From: Pseudogemmobacter faecipullorum
Lineage (GTDB): Bacteria; Pseudomonadota; Alphaproteobacteria; Rhodobacterales; Rhodobacteraceae
NCBI RefSeq assembly: GCF_020539525.1
Contig: NZ_JACDXX010000004.1
Span: 186,001 to 250,000, forward strand
DNA: 64,000 nucleotides
Reading direction: 5' to 3'
Part shown: positions 24,355-35,556 of the stretch, in pieces
Layout of the letters: each line of letters starts with the position of its first letter
Position numbering within the stretch: the stretch's first letter is position 1
Translations under genes and position numbers: made by a program
The notes under the pieces: model-generated
Database searches by the model: none
Told to the model about the DNA's origin: nothing
The model's input: the letters and a program-made list of their open reading frames with translations, nothing else

Positions 24355-25761
24355 ATGACGAATTTTTCATGGGGTGTAATTCGTGAGGGTCTGGTCCAGC
24401 GTGTGGGCCGGAACAATTACACCACCTGGATCGAACCGCTGAAGCTGGCACAGCTTAGCAATGGGGTCGCCTCGTTTGAGGTGCCGACCTCGTTTTTCGG
24501 CGATTGGGTACAGCGCAATTACGCGGATCACATCCGCAACCATATGACGGCCGCAGGCACGCCTGTGGACCGGCTTGAATTCATGGTGGGCACGGCTGCT
24601 GCCGTGGCTGCCGCTCCCGCAACGGAAGCTCTGGACGAGGCTGCTGCGGCCCCGGCCAAAGCCGCGCCGCTGCGCAATACTGCCGCTGTGGTCCGCAGCC
24701 GCGCGAGCGAAACCGAGGAACTGCCGGGAGCGCCGCTGGATACACGCTTCACCTTTGACAGTTTCGTGGTCGGTAAGCCAAATGAGCTGGCCCATGCTGC
24801 GGCACGCCGCGTGGCCGAAGGTGGCCCGGTCACCTTTAACCCTTTGTTCCTTTATGGCGGCGTTGGCCTCGGCAAGACCCACCTGATGCATGCGATCGCG
24901 CTCGAGCTGCGCGTGCGCCGTCCCGAGCTGCGCGTGCTCTATCTTTCGGCGGAACAGTTTATGTACCGCTTCATCCAGGCCCTGCGCGACAAGCAGGTTA
25001 TGGATTTCAAATCCCTGTTCCGCTCGGTCGATGTGCTGATGGTGGATGATGTTCAGTTCATCGCCGGCAAGGATTCGACCCAGGAAGAATTCTTCCACAC
25101 TTTCAACGCTCTGGTGGATCAGGGCAAACAGATCATCATTTCGGCTGACCGTGCGCCGGGCGAGATTAAGGATCTGGAAGACCGTATCAAATCGCGTCTG
25201 CAATGCGGCCTGGTGGTCGATCTGCATCCGACCGATTATGAGCTGCGTCTGGGCATTCTGCAGCAGAAGGCGGATTTCTACCGCAGCCAGTATCGCGGTC
25301 TGACGATCAGCAATGGCGTGCTTGAGTTTCTGGCGCATCGCATTACCACCAATGTGCGTGTGCTCGAAGGCGCGCTGACCCGTCTCTTCGCCTTTGCCTC
25401 GCTGGTCGGGCGTGAGATCACCATGGATCTGGCCCAGGATTGCCTCGCGGATATCCTGCGGGCCTCGGATCGCAAGCTGACCATTGAAGAGATCCAGCGC
25501 AAAGTGGCCGAGCATTATAATGTGCGGCTGTCGGATCTGGTCGGGCCAAAGCGGCTGCGCACCATTGCCCGCCCGCGTCAGGTGGCAATGTATCTGTCGA
25601 AACAGCTGACCTCGCGCTCGCTGCCCGAGATTGGTCGCCGCTTTGGCGGCCGTGATCACACCACCATCATGCATGGGGTGAAAAAGATTGAGGAGCTGGC
25701 CGCGCTTGACAGCCAGATGGCCGATGATCTGCAGCTGCTGAAACGCCTGCTGCAAAGCTGA
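24355..25761 (+). CDS. dnaA: Replication initiator DnaA
   Basis: A 468-residue protein starting MTNFSWGVIREGLVQRVGRN. Domain I is followed by an Ala/Pro-rich linker (about residues 80-115). The AAA+ domain has Walker A GGVGLGKTH (about 168-176) and Walker B VLMVDDVQF (about 227-235). The DNA-binding domain IV ends with LPEIGRRFGGRDHTTIMHG (about 422-440). DnaA-ATP opens the replication origin. It is followed by dnaN, recF and gyrB in the classic order, broken by two small genes before gyrB. Expression may respond to GANTC methylation upstream. Confidence 0.98.
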   Translation: MTNFSWGVIREGLVQRVGRNNYTTWIEPLKLAQLSNGVASFEVPTSFFGDWVQRNYADHIRNHMTAAGTPVDRLEFMVGTAAAVAAAPATEALDEAAAAPAKAAPLRNTAAVVRSRASETEELPGAPLDTRFTFDSFVVGKPNELAHAAARRVAEGGPVTFNPLFLYGGVGLGKTHLMHAIALELRVRRPELRVLYLSAEQFMYRFIQALRDKQVMDFKSLFRSVDVLMVDDVQFIAGKDSTQEEFFHTFNALVDQGKQIIISADRAPGEIKDLEDRIKSRLQCGLVVDLHPTDYELRLGILQQKADFYRSQYRGLTISNGVLEFLAHRITTNVRVLEGALTRLFAFASLVGREITMDLAQDCLADILRASDRKLTIEEIQRKVAEHYNVRLSDLVGPKRLRTIARPRQVAMYLSKQLTSRSLPEIGRRFGGRDHTTIMHGVKKIEELAALDSQMADDLQLLKRLLQS

Positions 25762-25768
25762 TCGGAAT

Positions 25769-25814
25769 GCCCCCGTTGCGGCGGGGGCAAATCGCTGCAA
25801 AGCCGGGCTTTTTT
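25769..25814 (+). terminator. Hairpins between dnaA and dnaN
   Basis: GCCCCCG-TTGCGG-CGGGGGC at 25769-25788 forms a strong stem directly after the dnaA stop. A smaller AAAGC-CGG-GCTTT stem follows at about 25799-25811 and runs into TTTT. Together they could end most dnaA transcripts, which would imply a separate dnaN promoter. Confidence 0.6.
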
Positions 25815-25951
25815 GTCGCAGCGCCCCTTCTGCGCCCCTGCCTTTGCCTTGACGATCAGGGCAAAGATTCGCAAAGTCGGGAAAAGGCATGAAGCTGGCC
25901 CTGGCTGGTTCGTCTGTTGCGCCCTCTCGGCAGGGCAAGGGGTTGGAAAAG

Positions 25952-27070
25952 ATGAAGCTCTCAATCGAACGCGGTACGCTTTTGAAGGCGCTCGCACAGG
26001 CACAATCCGTGGTCGAGCGTCGCAATACCATTCCGATCCTCGCCAATGTGCTGATTGAGGCTGAGGGGGCGCAGGTTTCCTTCCGCGCCACCGATCTGGA
26101 TATTGAGGTGGTCGACCGCGCCCCGGCTATGGTCGAACGTGCCGGGGCTACCACCGTTTCGGCCGTGATGCTGCATGAGATTGTGCGCAAACTGCCCGAT
26201 GGCGCGCTGGTCAATCTGTCGGAAGACGGGGCTTCAGGCCGTCTCGCCATCACCGCAGGTCGCTCGAGCTTCAGCCTCGCCACCCTGCCGCGCGAAGATT
26301 TCCCGGTCATGGCCTCGTCGGAATATGCGACCAATTTCTCAGCCCCGGCTGCTGACCTGCGCCGCCTGTTCGACAAAGCGAAATTTGCCATTTCGACCGA
26401 AGAGACCCGTTATTATCTGAACGGCGTCTATCTGCATGTCGCGCAAAGCGAAGAAGGGGCGGTGCTGCGCGCGGTTGCCACCGATGGCCACCGTCTGGCG
26501 CGAATTGATGCCCCGCTGCCGGGGGCGGCTGAGGCCATGCCGGGCGTGATCGTGCCGCGCAAAACCGTGAATGAGCTGCGCAAGCTGCTCGATGATGATG
26601 AGGCAAAGATTGCGGTTTCGGTTTCCGAGACCAAGATCCGCTTTGCCACCCCGGCGATCACCCTGACCTCGAAAGTGATCGACGGCACTTTCCCCGATTA
26701 CACCCGGGTGATCCCGCAGAATAACACCCGCCGCCTTGAGGTCGATGCCAGCGAATTCGCCAAAGCGGTGGATCGCGTGGCCACGGTTTCCTCGGAGCGC
26801 TCGCGCGCGGTGAAACTGTCGCTCGATGAGGATCGCCTGGTGCTTTCGGTCAATGCCCCGGATTCCGGCGCGGCCGAGGAAGAGCTGGCGGTAGCCTATG
26901 CTGATGAGCGGCTGGAGATTGGCTTTAACGCCAAATACCTGCTGGAAATTGCCAGCCAGGTTGACCGTGAGAATGCGGTCTTCCTGTTCAATTCCTCGGG
27001 CGATCCGACACTGATGCGCGAAGGCAATGATACTTCAGCCGTCTATGTCGTGATGCCGATGCGCGTCTGA
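25952..27070 (+). CDS. dnaN: DNA polymerase III beta clamp DnaN
   Basis: The ATG at 25952 (MKLSIERGTLLKALAQAQSV) begins the conserved clamp sequence; the frame opens 63 bases earlier without homology. The 372-residue length is normal. The three clamp domains can be followed, with NTIPILANVLIEAEGAQVSF in domain I and ETRYYLNGVYLHV plus RAVATDGHRLARID in domain II. The end DTSAVYVVMPMRV is typical and forms part of the partner-binding cleft. It is the sliding clamp for the replicative polymerase and repair proteins. Confidence 0.97.
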   Translation: MKLSIERGTLLKALAQAQSVVERRNTIPILANVLIEAEGAQVSFRATDLDIEVVDRAPAMVERAGATTVSAVMLHEIVRKLPDGALVNLSEDGASGRLAITAGRSSFSLATLPREDFPVMASSEYATNFSAPAADLRRLFDKAKFAISTEETRYYLNGVYLHVAQSEEGAVLRAVATDGHRLARIDAPLPGAAEAMPGVIVPRKTVNELRKLLDDDEAKIAVSVSETKIRFATPAITLTSKVIDGTFPDYTRVIPQNNTRRLEVDASEFAKAVDRVATVSSERSRAVKLSLDEDRLVLSVNAPDSGAAEEELAVAYADERLEIGFNAKYLLEIASQVDRENAVFLFNSSGDPTLMREGNDTSAVYVVMPMRV

Positions 27071-27140
27071 CGGGCCTTGCGCGGGGGCTTTTGTTCCCGC
27101 GCCGCCGCAGAACTGTTTCTGACAAGCGAAAGAGGCTTCG

Positions 27141-28223
27141 GTGTTCGTCTCAGCCCTGAGCCTCTCGCATTTTCGCAGCCACCGCAGCACGCGGCTGGAG
27201 TTCGACGGCCGTCCGGTGGCGATTTTTGGCGCCAATGGCGCCGGGAAAACCAATATCCTCGAAGCGATTTCGCTGTTTTCACCCGGTCGCGGTCTGCGCC
27301 GGGCGGCGGCAGATGAGCTGGCGCGAAAGCCGGAAGCGATTGGCTGGAAGCTGACCGCCGAGGTCAGCGCGCCCGGGGCAATGCATCAGCTCGAGACCTG
27401 GGCCGAGGGCGGCGGAGCGCGGCAGGTGCGTATCGACGGCAAAGCAGCCAGCCAGATCGCGCTTGGCCGGCTGCTGCGGGTGCTCTGGCTGGTGCCGGCC
27501 ATGGACCGGCTCTGGATCGAGGCGGCCGAGGGGCGACGGCGTTTTCTTGACCGCATGACCCTGTCGTTTTTCCCCGAACATGGCGAGGCGGTGCTGAATT
27601 ATGAAAAGGCAATGCGCGATCGCAACCGGCTGTTTCGCGACGAGGTGAGCGATCCGCACTGGTTCAGCGCGCTTGAAGCGCGGATGGGCGAGGCGGCGGC
27701 GGTGATTGGCGCCAATCGTGCTGCGACGCTTGCATATCTGAGGGAGGCCCAGGCGGGCGCGGTCACCGCTTTTCCGGTGGCCGGGCTGCGGCTGAGTGAG
27801 GCCGGAGAGACGGGCGATCTGACCGGGGCTCTCGCCGCGCATCGTCCGCGGGACCGCGCGGCAGGGCGCACGCTGATCGGGCCGCACCGCACTGATCTTG
27901 AGGCGGAATTCGCCATCCGTCAGTTGCCGGCGCAGCAGTGTTCGACCGGCGAGCAGAAGGCGCTGCTGATCAGCCTGATCCTTGCCAATGCCCGGGCGCT
28001 GCAGGCGCGGACCGGCCAGGCGCCGGTGCTCTTGCTTGATGAGGTGGCGGCGCATCTTGACGCGGCGCGGCGCGCTGCCCTTTATGATGAAATCAGTGCG
28101 CCAGGTCTGCAGGCCCTGATGACGGGAACCGAGGCGCAGCTGTTCGACAGCCTGGGCACAAGAGGGCAGAACCTGTATATCAGCGAGGAGGGCGGCCTGT
28201 CGCGGGCCGCAGAATCTGCATGA
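27141..28223 (+). CDS. recF: Recombination mediator RecF
   Basis: A GTG at 27141 with AGAGG upstream starts a 360-residue protein, MFVSALSLSHFRSHRSTRLE. Walker A is FGANGAGKTN (about 29-38), the ABC-type signature is in the STGEQKALLISLILAN segment, and Walker B is APVLLLDEVAAHLD. RecF, with RecO and RecR, loads RecA at gaps. Its stop overlaps the VOC gene (ATGA). The dnaN-recF gap is 70 bp. Confidence 0.96.
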   Translation: MFVSALSLSHFRSHRSTRLEFDGRPVAIFGANGAGKTNILEAISLFSPGRGLRRAAADELARKPEAIGWKLTAEVSAPGAMHQLETWAEGGGARQVRIDGKAASQIALGRLLRVLWLVPAMDRLWIEAAEGRRRFLDRMTLSFFPEHGEAVLNYEKAMRDRNRLFRDEVSDPHWFSALEARMGEAAAVIGANRAATLAYLREAQAGAVTAFPVAGLRLSEAGETGDLTGALAAHRPRDRAAGRTLIGPHRTDLEAEFAIRQLPAQQCSTGEQKALLISLILANARALQARTGQAPVLLLDEVAAHLDAARRAALYDEISAPGLQALMTGTEAQLFDSLGTRGQNLYISEEGGLSRAAESA

Positions 28224-28651
28224 CGCCACAACGTGTTACCCTCATCACCCTTGGTGTCCGTGATCTGGCGGCAGCGCGGGAATTTTACGCCCGGCTCGGC
28301 TGGCGTGAGCATGGCGAGAGCCAGCCCGGGATTGCTTTCTTCCAGCTGCAGGGATCTGCCCTGGCCTTGTTTGACCGCGCGGCTCTGGCGGCGGATCAGG
28401 GCCGGGCCAGCGCCGCGCTCGGAACCGGCGCGATGAGCCTCGCGCAGAATTTTACCAGCGAGGCCGAGGTGGATCAGGCGCTTTCTCTGGCGCTGGAAGC
28501 CGGGGGAACCCTGCTGAAATCGCCTGAAAAAGTCTTCTGGGGCGGCTATTCAGGCTATTGGTCTGATCCTGATGGCCATGTCTGGGAGCTGGCCTTTAAC
28601 CCGTTCTGGCCGCTTGCCCGCGATGGCAGCCTGACCCTTCCCGAGGCGTGA
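28220..28651 (+). CDS. VOC (glyoxalase/dioxygenase superfamily) protein
   Basis: A 143-residue protein with a bab-bab pattern: VTLITLGVRDLAAAREFYAR, a GWREHGES turn, FFQLQGSALALFDR, and a second half ending GYWSDPDGHVWELAFNPFWP. That ending is the usual VOC motif with its likely metal-ligand Glu. The substrate is unknown. The gene overlaps recF by 4 bp and touches lysE-like 28652, so the three are probably co-transcribed; such hitch-hiking in the dnaN-recF-gyrB block is common and does not imply a replication role. Confidence 0.85.
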   Translation: MTPQRVTLITLGVRDLAAAREFYARLGWREHGESQPGIAFFQLQGSALALFDRAALAADQGRASAALGTGAMSLAQNFTSEAEVDQALSLALEAGGTLLKSPEKVFWGGYSGYWSDPDGHVWELAFNPFWPLARDGSLTLPEA

Positions 28652-29272
28652 ATGACCGTCACTTTCTGGCAGTTGCTGGTCTATGCCGGCGCAATGGCCG
28701 CGCTCTGGGCGGTGCCCGGCCCGGTCTGGGTGGCGCTGGTGGCGCGGGCTTTGTCGGGTGGTTTTGCCGCCTCCTGGCCGCTGGCTGTAGGCGTGGCGCT
28801 TGGCGATCTGGCCTGGCCGCTGGCGGCGATCCTGGGGCTGAGCTGGATTCTCAGCCTCTATGGCGATTTTCTGGCCCTGCTCAGATGGGTGGCAGCGCTG
28901 GTATTTCTGGTCATGGGGGTTCTGCTGCTGCGCAGCCGTTCCGGTGCGGTCAGCGCCGACAGTCGCCTGACAAAACCAGGCCTCTGGGCGGGCTTCAGCG
29001 TTGGTCTTGCCGCCGTGATCGGCAATCCCAAGGCGATCTTGTTCTATATGGGGGCGCTGCCCGGCTTTTTCGCGCTCGACCGGCTGACCAGGCCTGACAT
29101 CATCGCCATTATCTCGATCTCGGCCTTCGTGCCGATGCTTGGTAATCTTGCGCTGGCGCTTGGGCTGGACCGGGCGCGGCGGCTTTTGTCGAGCCCGGCT
29201 GCGATGCGCCGGATGAACATTGCCTCAGGGGTTCTGCTGATCCTTGTCGGGCTTTGCATCCCCTTCCTGTAA
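28652..29272 (+). CDS. LysE/RhtB-family amino-acid exporter
   Basis: A 206-residue inner-membrane protein with about six hydrophobic helices. The family motif region is GAMAALWAVPGPVWVALVAR near the N-terminus, with GLAAVIGNPKAILFYMGALP in the middle. LysE/RhtB proteins export amino acids or similar compounds; the substrate cannot be deduced. Its ATG immediately follows the VOC stop. It ends 80 bp before gyrB, which has its own promoter. Confidence 0.88.
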   Translation: MTVTFWQLLVYAGAMAALWAVPGPVWVALVARALSGGFAASWPLAVGVALGDLAWPLAAILGLSWILSLYGDFLALLRWVAALVFLVMGVLLLRSRSGAVSADSRLTKPGLWAGFSVGLAAVIGNPKAILFYMGALPGFFALDRLTRPDIIAIISISAFVPMLGNLALALGLDRARRLLSSPAAMRRMNIASGVLLILVGLCIPFL

Positions 29273-29295
29273 AAGCAAAATCTTGTGCCATCGAC

Positions 29296-29324
29296 GTGAC
29301 ATTCCCGGCCCGGAACGCTATATA
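29296..29324 (+). promoter_or_regulatory. Sigma-70-type promoter for gyrB
   Basis: GTGACA (29296-29301), 17 bases, then TATATA (29319-29324), 28 bp ahead of the gyrB ATG. The -35 matches TTGACA in five of six positions. It is the best promoter match I noticed in the window; the start point is not known. Confidence 0.6.
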
Positions 29325-29346
29325 TGATGGGTAATCTGAGGGATAA

Positions 29347-31803
<2,457 letters not shown>

Positions 31804-31828
31804 TCTGCGCAACGGATGCGATCCCATG

Positions 31829-31858
31829 GCCTGCCGGTTCATTCCGGCAGGCTTTTTT
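31829..31858 (+). terminator. Terminator of gyrB
   Basis: GCCTGCCGG (31829-31837), loop TTCATT, CCGGCAGGC (31844-31852), then six T. A textbook rho-independent terminator 26 bp after the gyrB stop. Confidence 0.95.
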
Positions 31859-32116
31859 GTTTCTGCTCGCTGAGGGCTGCCTTTGCGACGATGTCGGGCG
31901 GCGAGGGTGAGGGAGGCTTCGTGCTTGCCCGGGTCAGGAAGGCGCTGCTGACCGCTTATCGGTCCGGGGCCGGGACTGTTTCAGCCTGAATGGCTGTCCC
32001 TCCGGCCCGGAGGCGCTGATCTGGTATGAATGGCGCGGGCTGGGGGGGCGGCGCGTCCTGCGCCAATCGCCTTACGGCGCGGCTGCGGCCTGGATCCGCC
32101 GGCGCGGGCCGGGGGA
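31859..32116. other. Non-coding gap after gyrB
   Basis: No supported gene. One plus-strand frame reads protein-like for about 70 codons (LIWYEWRGLGGRRVLRQ near 32020-32065) but has no start codon and runs into the small minus-strand ORF. It is probably a by-product of high GC or a remnant. Confidence 0.4.
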
Positions 32117-32284
32117 TTACTCGCCCTTGGCCGGGGTGAAGGCCTTGCGCAGATTGTGCTGACCGCGGATATGTACCGGCTTTTCCGGGGCCGCAGCTGC
32201 TGTGAGGCGTTGTGGCAGAGAAAGCTGCATGGCCTTTGCCTCCTCTGGCCAGCGCGTGGTCATCAGCAATTCGGCCCGGCTCAT
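32117..32284 (-). CDS. Small 55-residue protein translationally coupled to the exonuclease
   Basis: The ATG at 32284 overlaps the exonuclease TGA as ATGA, and the frame runs to TAA at 32117-32119. The product begins MSRAELLMTTRWPEEAKAMQ and ends LRKAFTPAKGE. It is basic and short, with no membrane or signal segment, and a middle Ala/Pro linker (LTAAAAPEKPV). Coupled start, complete frame and neighbour-like codon use support a real gene. I do not recognise the family. It may assist or modulate the exonuclease, but that is only inferred from the coupling. Confidence 0.55.
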   Translation of the reverse strand: MSRAELLMTTRWPEEAKAMQLSLPQRLTAAAAPEKPVHIRGQHNLRKAFTPAKGE

Positions 32285-32817
32285 GACCTGGCCTGCAGTT
32301 CGGCGCGCAACACGATCTCGGCGGCGGCACGGGCATCCTCACCCGCATCATGATGGCGGAACTGCAGCCCGAGATATTTCTTCAGTGAGGCCAGACCATG
32401 CCCGCCATTGCCTTTCAGTTCGGGCCAGGTGCTGCGCGCCAGCCTCACACTGTCCTGCCAGTCCCATTCGGGCCGCTCGAGCCCATAGCGCTCGCAGGCG
32501 GCAAAGATCGCGGTCCGGTCAAAGCTGGAATGCTGCCAGACCACTTTTCCTTCCAGCATCCGGCGCAAAGGGGCGAGAGCAGTCGCAAATTTCGGCGCAT
32601 CCTGAACCATCCGATCCGTGATCCCATGCACAAAACTGCAGGTCCAGCGGTCAGTCTCGGGGTTCACATAGCTGACCCATGTGCGGATCTGCCCCTCAAG
32701 CGTCACCGCCGCCACCCCGATCTGACAGATCGAGCCGCGCTCATTATTGGCAGTCTCGACATCAAGGGCGAAGAAGCGAAACGGTCCCTGGGGGAAGGGG
32801 GGCGGGGCTGAAGGCAT
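32281..32817 (-). CDS. DEDDh 3'-5' exonuclease (DnaQ-like)
   Basis: The ATG at 32817 (MPSAPPPFPQGPFRFFALDV) gives 178 residues; the open frame upstream has no homology. Exo I is FFALDVETANNERGS with the catalytic Asp and Glu, Exo II is VWQHSSFDRTAIFAA, and Exo III is HHDAGEDARAAAEI with His and Asp five residues apart. This is a stand-alone proofreading-type nuclease and not full DNA polymerase III epsilon, because it lacks the polymerase-binding tail. It may act in DNA or RNA processing. It is coupled to the 55-residue ORF. Confidence 0.88.
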   Translation of the reverse strand: MPSAPPPFPQGPFRFFALDVETANNERGSICQIGVAAVTLEGQIRTWVSYVNPETDRWTCSFVHGITDRMVQDAPKFATALAPLRRMLEGKVVWQHSSFDRTAIFAACERYGLERPEWDWQDSVRLARSTWPELKGNGGHGLASLKKYLGLQFRHHDAGEDARAAAEIVLRAELQARS

Positions 32818-32949
32818 CAGGATTTTCCGGCTCTGGCGCATGGGGGGCAGTCGGATTGGCATCTTAGCCCCCGGCCCGCGAGAGGGCTGAACCCGGCGCC
32901 AGCGCGTGAAAGCCAAGCAGGTGAGCGCGGATATAACGGGGCTGGTCTT

Positions 32950-32992
32950 AGGGATAAAACAGCCGCTGCCCGGCGGATCCTGGCAGCGGCTG
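32950..32992 (-). terminator. Terminator of the carboxynorspermidine operon
   Basis: CAGCCGCTGCC (32960-32970) and GGCAGCGGCTG (32982-32992) make a perfect 11-bp stem with an 11-base loop. On the minus strand it is followed by GTTTTATCCC, and it lies 15 bp past the stop at 33008. Confidence 0.8.
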
Positions 32993-33007
32993 CGGGTTTG
33001 ATCAGGC

Positions 33008-34243
33008 TCAGAAGCTGAGCAGACGATCCCCCCCGGCATCGATAATGCGCGAGGGCAGGCCGATCTCATTGAGCAGATTGATGAAGGGTTTCGGATCCAG
33101 CTCTTCGGCATTGACCATCGTCCCGACATCCCAGGTGCCTTCGGCAATCAGGATCGCGGCAGCCACCGGCGGCACGCCAGCAGTATAGGAAATGCCCTGG
33201 CTGCCGACCTCTTCAAAGGCCGCTTTATGGTCGGCGCTGTTGTAGATCATCACCTCAACCGGCTTGCCGTCCTTTTCGCCTTTGACGAAATCGGCGATCA
33301 GCGTCTTGCCGGTATAACCCGGAGCCAGCGTCGAGGGGTCGGGCAGCACGGCCTTGACCACTTTCAGCGGCACAACTTCCAGCCCCTCAGCGGTTTTCAC
33401 CGGCTGTTCCGACAGCAGGCCGAGGTTTTTCAGCACGGTGAAGACGTTGATATAGTGATCGCCAAAGCCCATCCAGAAGCGGATATCGGCATCGGGATAG
33501 TTCGCCGCCAGGCTGTGAACCTCGTCATGGCCCGACATATAGGCTTTCGACGGCCCGACCACCGGCAGATCCCAGGTCTTGCCGATCTCGAACATCTTAT
33601 TCTCCTGCCAGGCGCCCTGCTGCCAGGAATAGACCGTGCCGGTGAATTCGCGGAAGTTGATTTCCGGGTCGAAATTGGTGGCGAAATATTTGCCATGGCT
33701 GCCGGCGTTGATATCGACGATGTCGATCTCGGTCACCTTATCCATCATATCGGCAGCCGCGCGCGCCCAGACGTTGACCACGCCCGGATCGAAACCAATG
33801 CCCAGAACGGCGGTCACGCCTGCCGCCTTGCAGGCCTCGCGCTTTTTCCATTCGTAATTGCCGTACCACGGCGGGGTTTCGCAGATCTTCGACGGATCCT
33901 CATGGATCGCAGTATCGATATAGGCCACGCCGGTCTCGATACAGGCATCGAGCACCGTCATATTCACGAAGGGCGAGCCGACGTTGATGACGATCTGCAC
34001 ATTGCTGGCGCGGATCAGACCGGCCACAGCCGCGCTGTCCATCGCATCAACCGCATGGGCCAGGAAGAGCCCTTCGGTCTTCATGGCGTTCTTCTCATGC
34101 ACGCTGGCGATAATCGCCTCGGCCTTGGCTTTGGTACGGCTGGCGATATGCAGATCGCCCAGCCTGTCGTTCAGCTGCGCACATTTATGCGCCACCACCT
34201 GAGCGACGCCACCGGCGCCGATAATCAACACATTGCGTTTCAT
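33008..34243 (-). CDS. Carboxynorspermidine/carboxyspermidine dehydrogenase (saccharopine dehydrogenase family)
   Basis: A 411-residue enzyme starting MKRNVLIIGAGGVAQVVAHK, a Rossmann NAD(P)H-binding motif. It has QIVINVGSPFVNMTVLDACI and GVTAVLGIGFDPGVVNVWAR, typical of the polyamine branch of the saccharopine dehydrogenase family. It condenses aspartate semialdehyde with a diamine and reduces the adduct to carboxy(nor)spermidine. It lies 62 bp after nspC on the same strand, which strongly supports this assignment over saccharopine metabolism. The true substrate (putrescine or diaminopropane) cannot be told. Confidence 0.88.
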   Translation of the reverse strand: MKRNVLIIGAGGVAQVVAHKCAQLNDRLGDLHIASRTKAKAEAIIASVHEKNAMKTEGLFLAHAVDAMDSAAVAGLIRASNVQIVINVGSPFVNMTVLDACIETGVAYIDTAIHEDPSKICETPPWYGNYEWKKREACKAAGVTAVLGIGFDPGVVNVWARAAADMMDKVTEIDIVDINAGSHGKYFATNFDPEINFREFTGTVYSWQQGAWQENKMFEIGKTWDLPVVGPSKAYMSGHDEVHSLAANYPDADIRFWMGFGDHYINVFTVLKNLGLLSEQPVKTAEGLEVVPLKVVKAVLPDPSTLAPGYTGKTLIADFVKGEKDGKPVEVMIYNSADHKAAFEEVGSQGISYTAGVPPVAAAILIAEGTWDVGTMVNAEELDPKPFINLLNEIGLPSRIIDAGGDRLLSF

Positions 34244-34305
34244 GGGAAACCGCCTCCTCAGATTGCGGGGAAGGGGGGGACTGTCTGGCCAGGGGCTTTG
34301 GGCCC

Positions 34306-35403
34306 TCAGCCAAGACTGTCCCGGTAATCGGCATAGCCGAATTCACGCGCGACGGTCAGCGATCCGTCGAGCTCTTTAACCACGATCGACGGCATTTTAA
34401 CACCGTTGAACCAGTTCTTTTTCACCATCGTATAGCCGGCAGCATCCGGGATCGAGATCCGGTCGCCGATCTGCAGAGGTTCGGCAAAGCCATATTCGCC
34501 GAAAATATCCCCGGCGAGGCAGCTCTTGCCGCAGATCTCAAAGCGATGCGGGCCTTTATCCTCCATCCGCGCGGTTTCGCGGTAGATCAGCAGGTCCAGC
34601 ATATGCGCCTCGACCGAGCTGTCGACGACGGCAAGGTCTTTGCCATTGTTCAGCACGTCGAGCACGGTGACTTCCAGCGTGGTGGTATGGGTGATCGAGG
34701 CTTCGCCCGGCTCAAGGAAGACCTGCACGCCGAATTTCTCCTGGAAGGCCTTCAGCCGGGCGGCCAGCGCCTGCAGCGGATAGCCTTCGCCGGTGAAATG
34801 GATGCCGCCGCCGAGGCTGACCCAGTCCAGACGCTGCAGCAGAGGCCCGAATTCGGCCTCGATCCGGCTGAGCTGGCGGTCAAAGAGGTCGAAATCGCGG
34901 TTCTCGCAATTGTAATGGATCATGAAGCCGTTGATCCGGTCCATGACGGTCTCGATCTTCGCCGCATCCCATTCGCCGAGGCGCGAGAACTGACGCGCCG
35001 GATCGGCAAGATCAAAGCCCGAGGTCGAGAAGCGCGGGTTCAGCCGCAACCCGCGCTGGATGCTGGCCGACTGATTGTCAAAGCGCTGCAGCTGGCTGAT
35101 CGAGTTGAAGATAATCTTATCGGCATAGGACACCGCTTCTTCGATCTCATGATCGGCCCAGCCCACCGAATAGGCATGGGTCTCATGGCCGAATTTCTCC
35201 CGCCCGAGCCGCAGCTCGTAAAGCGAGGAGGAAGTGGTGCCGTCCATATGCTGCGCCATCTGGTCAAACACCGGCCAGGTGGCAAAACATTTGAGCGCGA
35301 GCAGGCATTTAACGCCTGAAGTCGCGCGCAGCTCATCGATGATGGCCATATTGCGGGCAATTGCCGCGCGGTCGATCAGGTAATAGGGCGTCTGGATCAT
35401 CAT
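34306..35403 (-). CDS. nspC: Carboxynorspermidine decarboxylase
   Basis: A 365-residue PLP-dependent fold-III enzyme. The start is the first of two adjacent ATGs (MMIQTPYYLIDRAAIARNMA). The PLP Lys is in SGVKCLLALKCFATWPVF (about residue 38). WVSLGGGIHFTGEGYPLQAL and FEICGKSCLAGDIFGEYGFA are conserved in NspC. It decarboxylates carboxy(nor)spermidine to the free triamine, completing a route that does not use decarboxylated SAM. It is the first gene of the pair and lies 153 bp downstream of a small membrane protein gene. Confidence 0.93.
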   Translation of the reverse strand: MMIQTPYYLIDRAAIARNMAIIDELRATSGVKCLLALKCFATWPVFDQMAQHMDGTTSSSLYELRLGREKFGHETHAYSVGWADHEIEEAVSYADKIIFNSISQLQRFDNQSASIQRGLRLNPRFSTSGFDLADPARQFSRLGEWDAAKIETVMDRINGFMIHYNCENRDFDLFDRQLSRIEAEFGPLLQRLDWVSLGGGIHFTGEGYPLQALAARLKAFQEKFGVQVFLEPGEASITHTTTLEVTVLDVLNNGKDLAVVDSSVEAHMLDLLIYRETARMEDKGPHRFEICGKSCLAGDIFGEYGFAEPLQIGDRISIPDAAGYTMVKKNWFNGVKMPSIVVKELDGSLTVAREFGYADYRDSLG

Positions 35404-35556
35404 ATCCCCCGGGGTTTCTGGAGAGGAACAACGGCCAAACGGCCAGAACGGCGCTATTTAGGACCGCAGCCCCCCCTATGCAAGTGGCATCGGTGACCGG
35501 GAATGGCCTCGGCATAGCGCAATCATATGACGCCGGGGTGACGGCCCGGTCTGTGA

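Noticed and set aside
31900-32160. Protein-like plus-strand frame after gyrB
   Set aside because: There is no start codon in the frame, an upstream stop is close, and it overlaps the better supported minus-strand 55-residue ORF.
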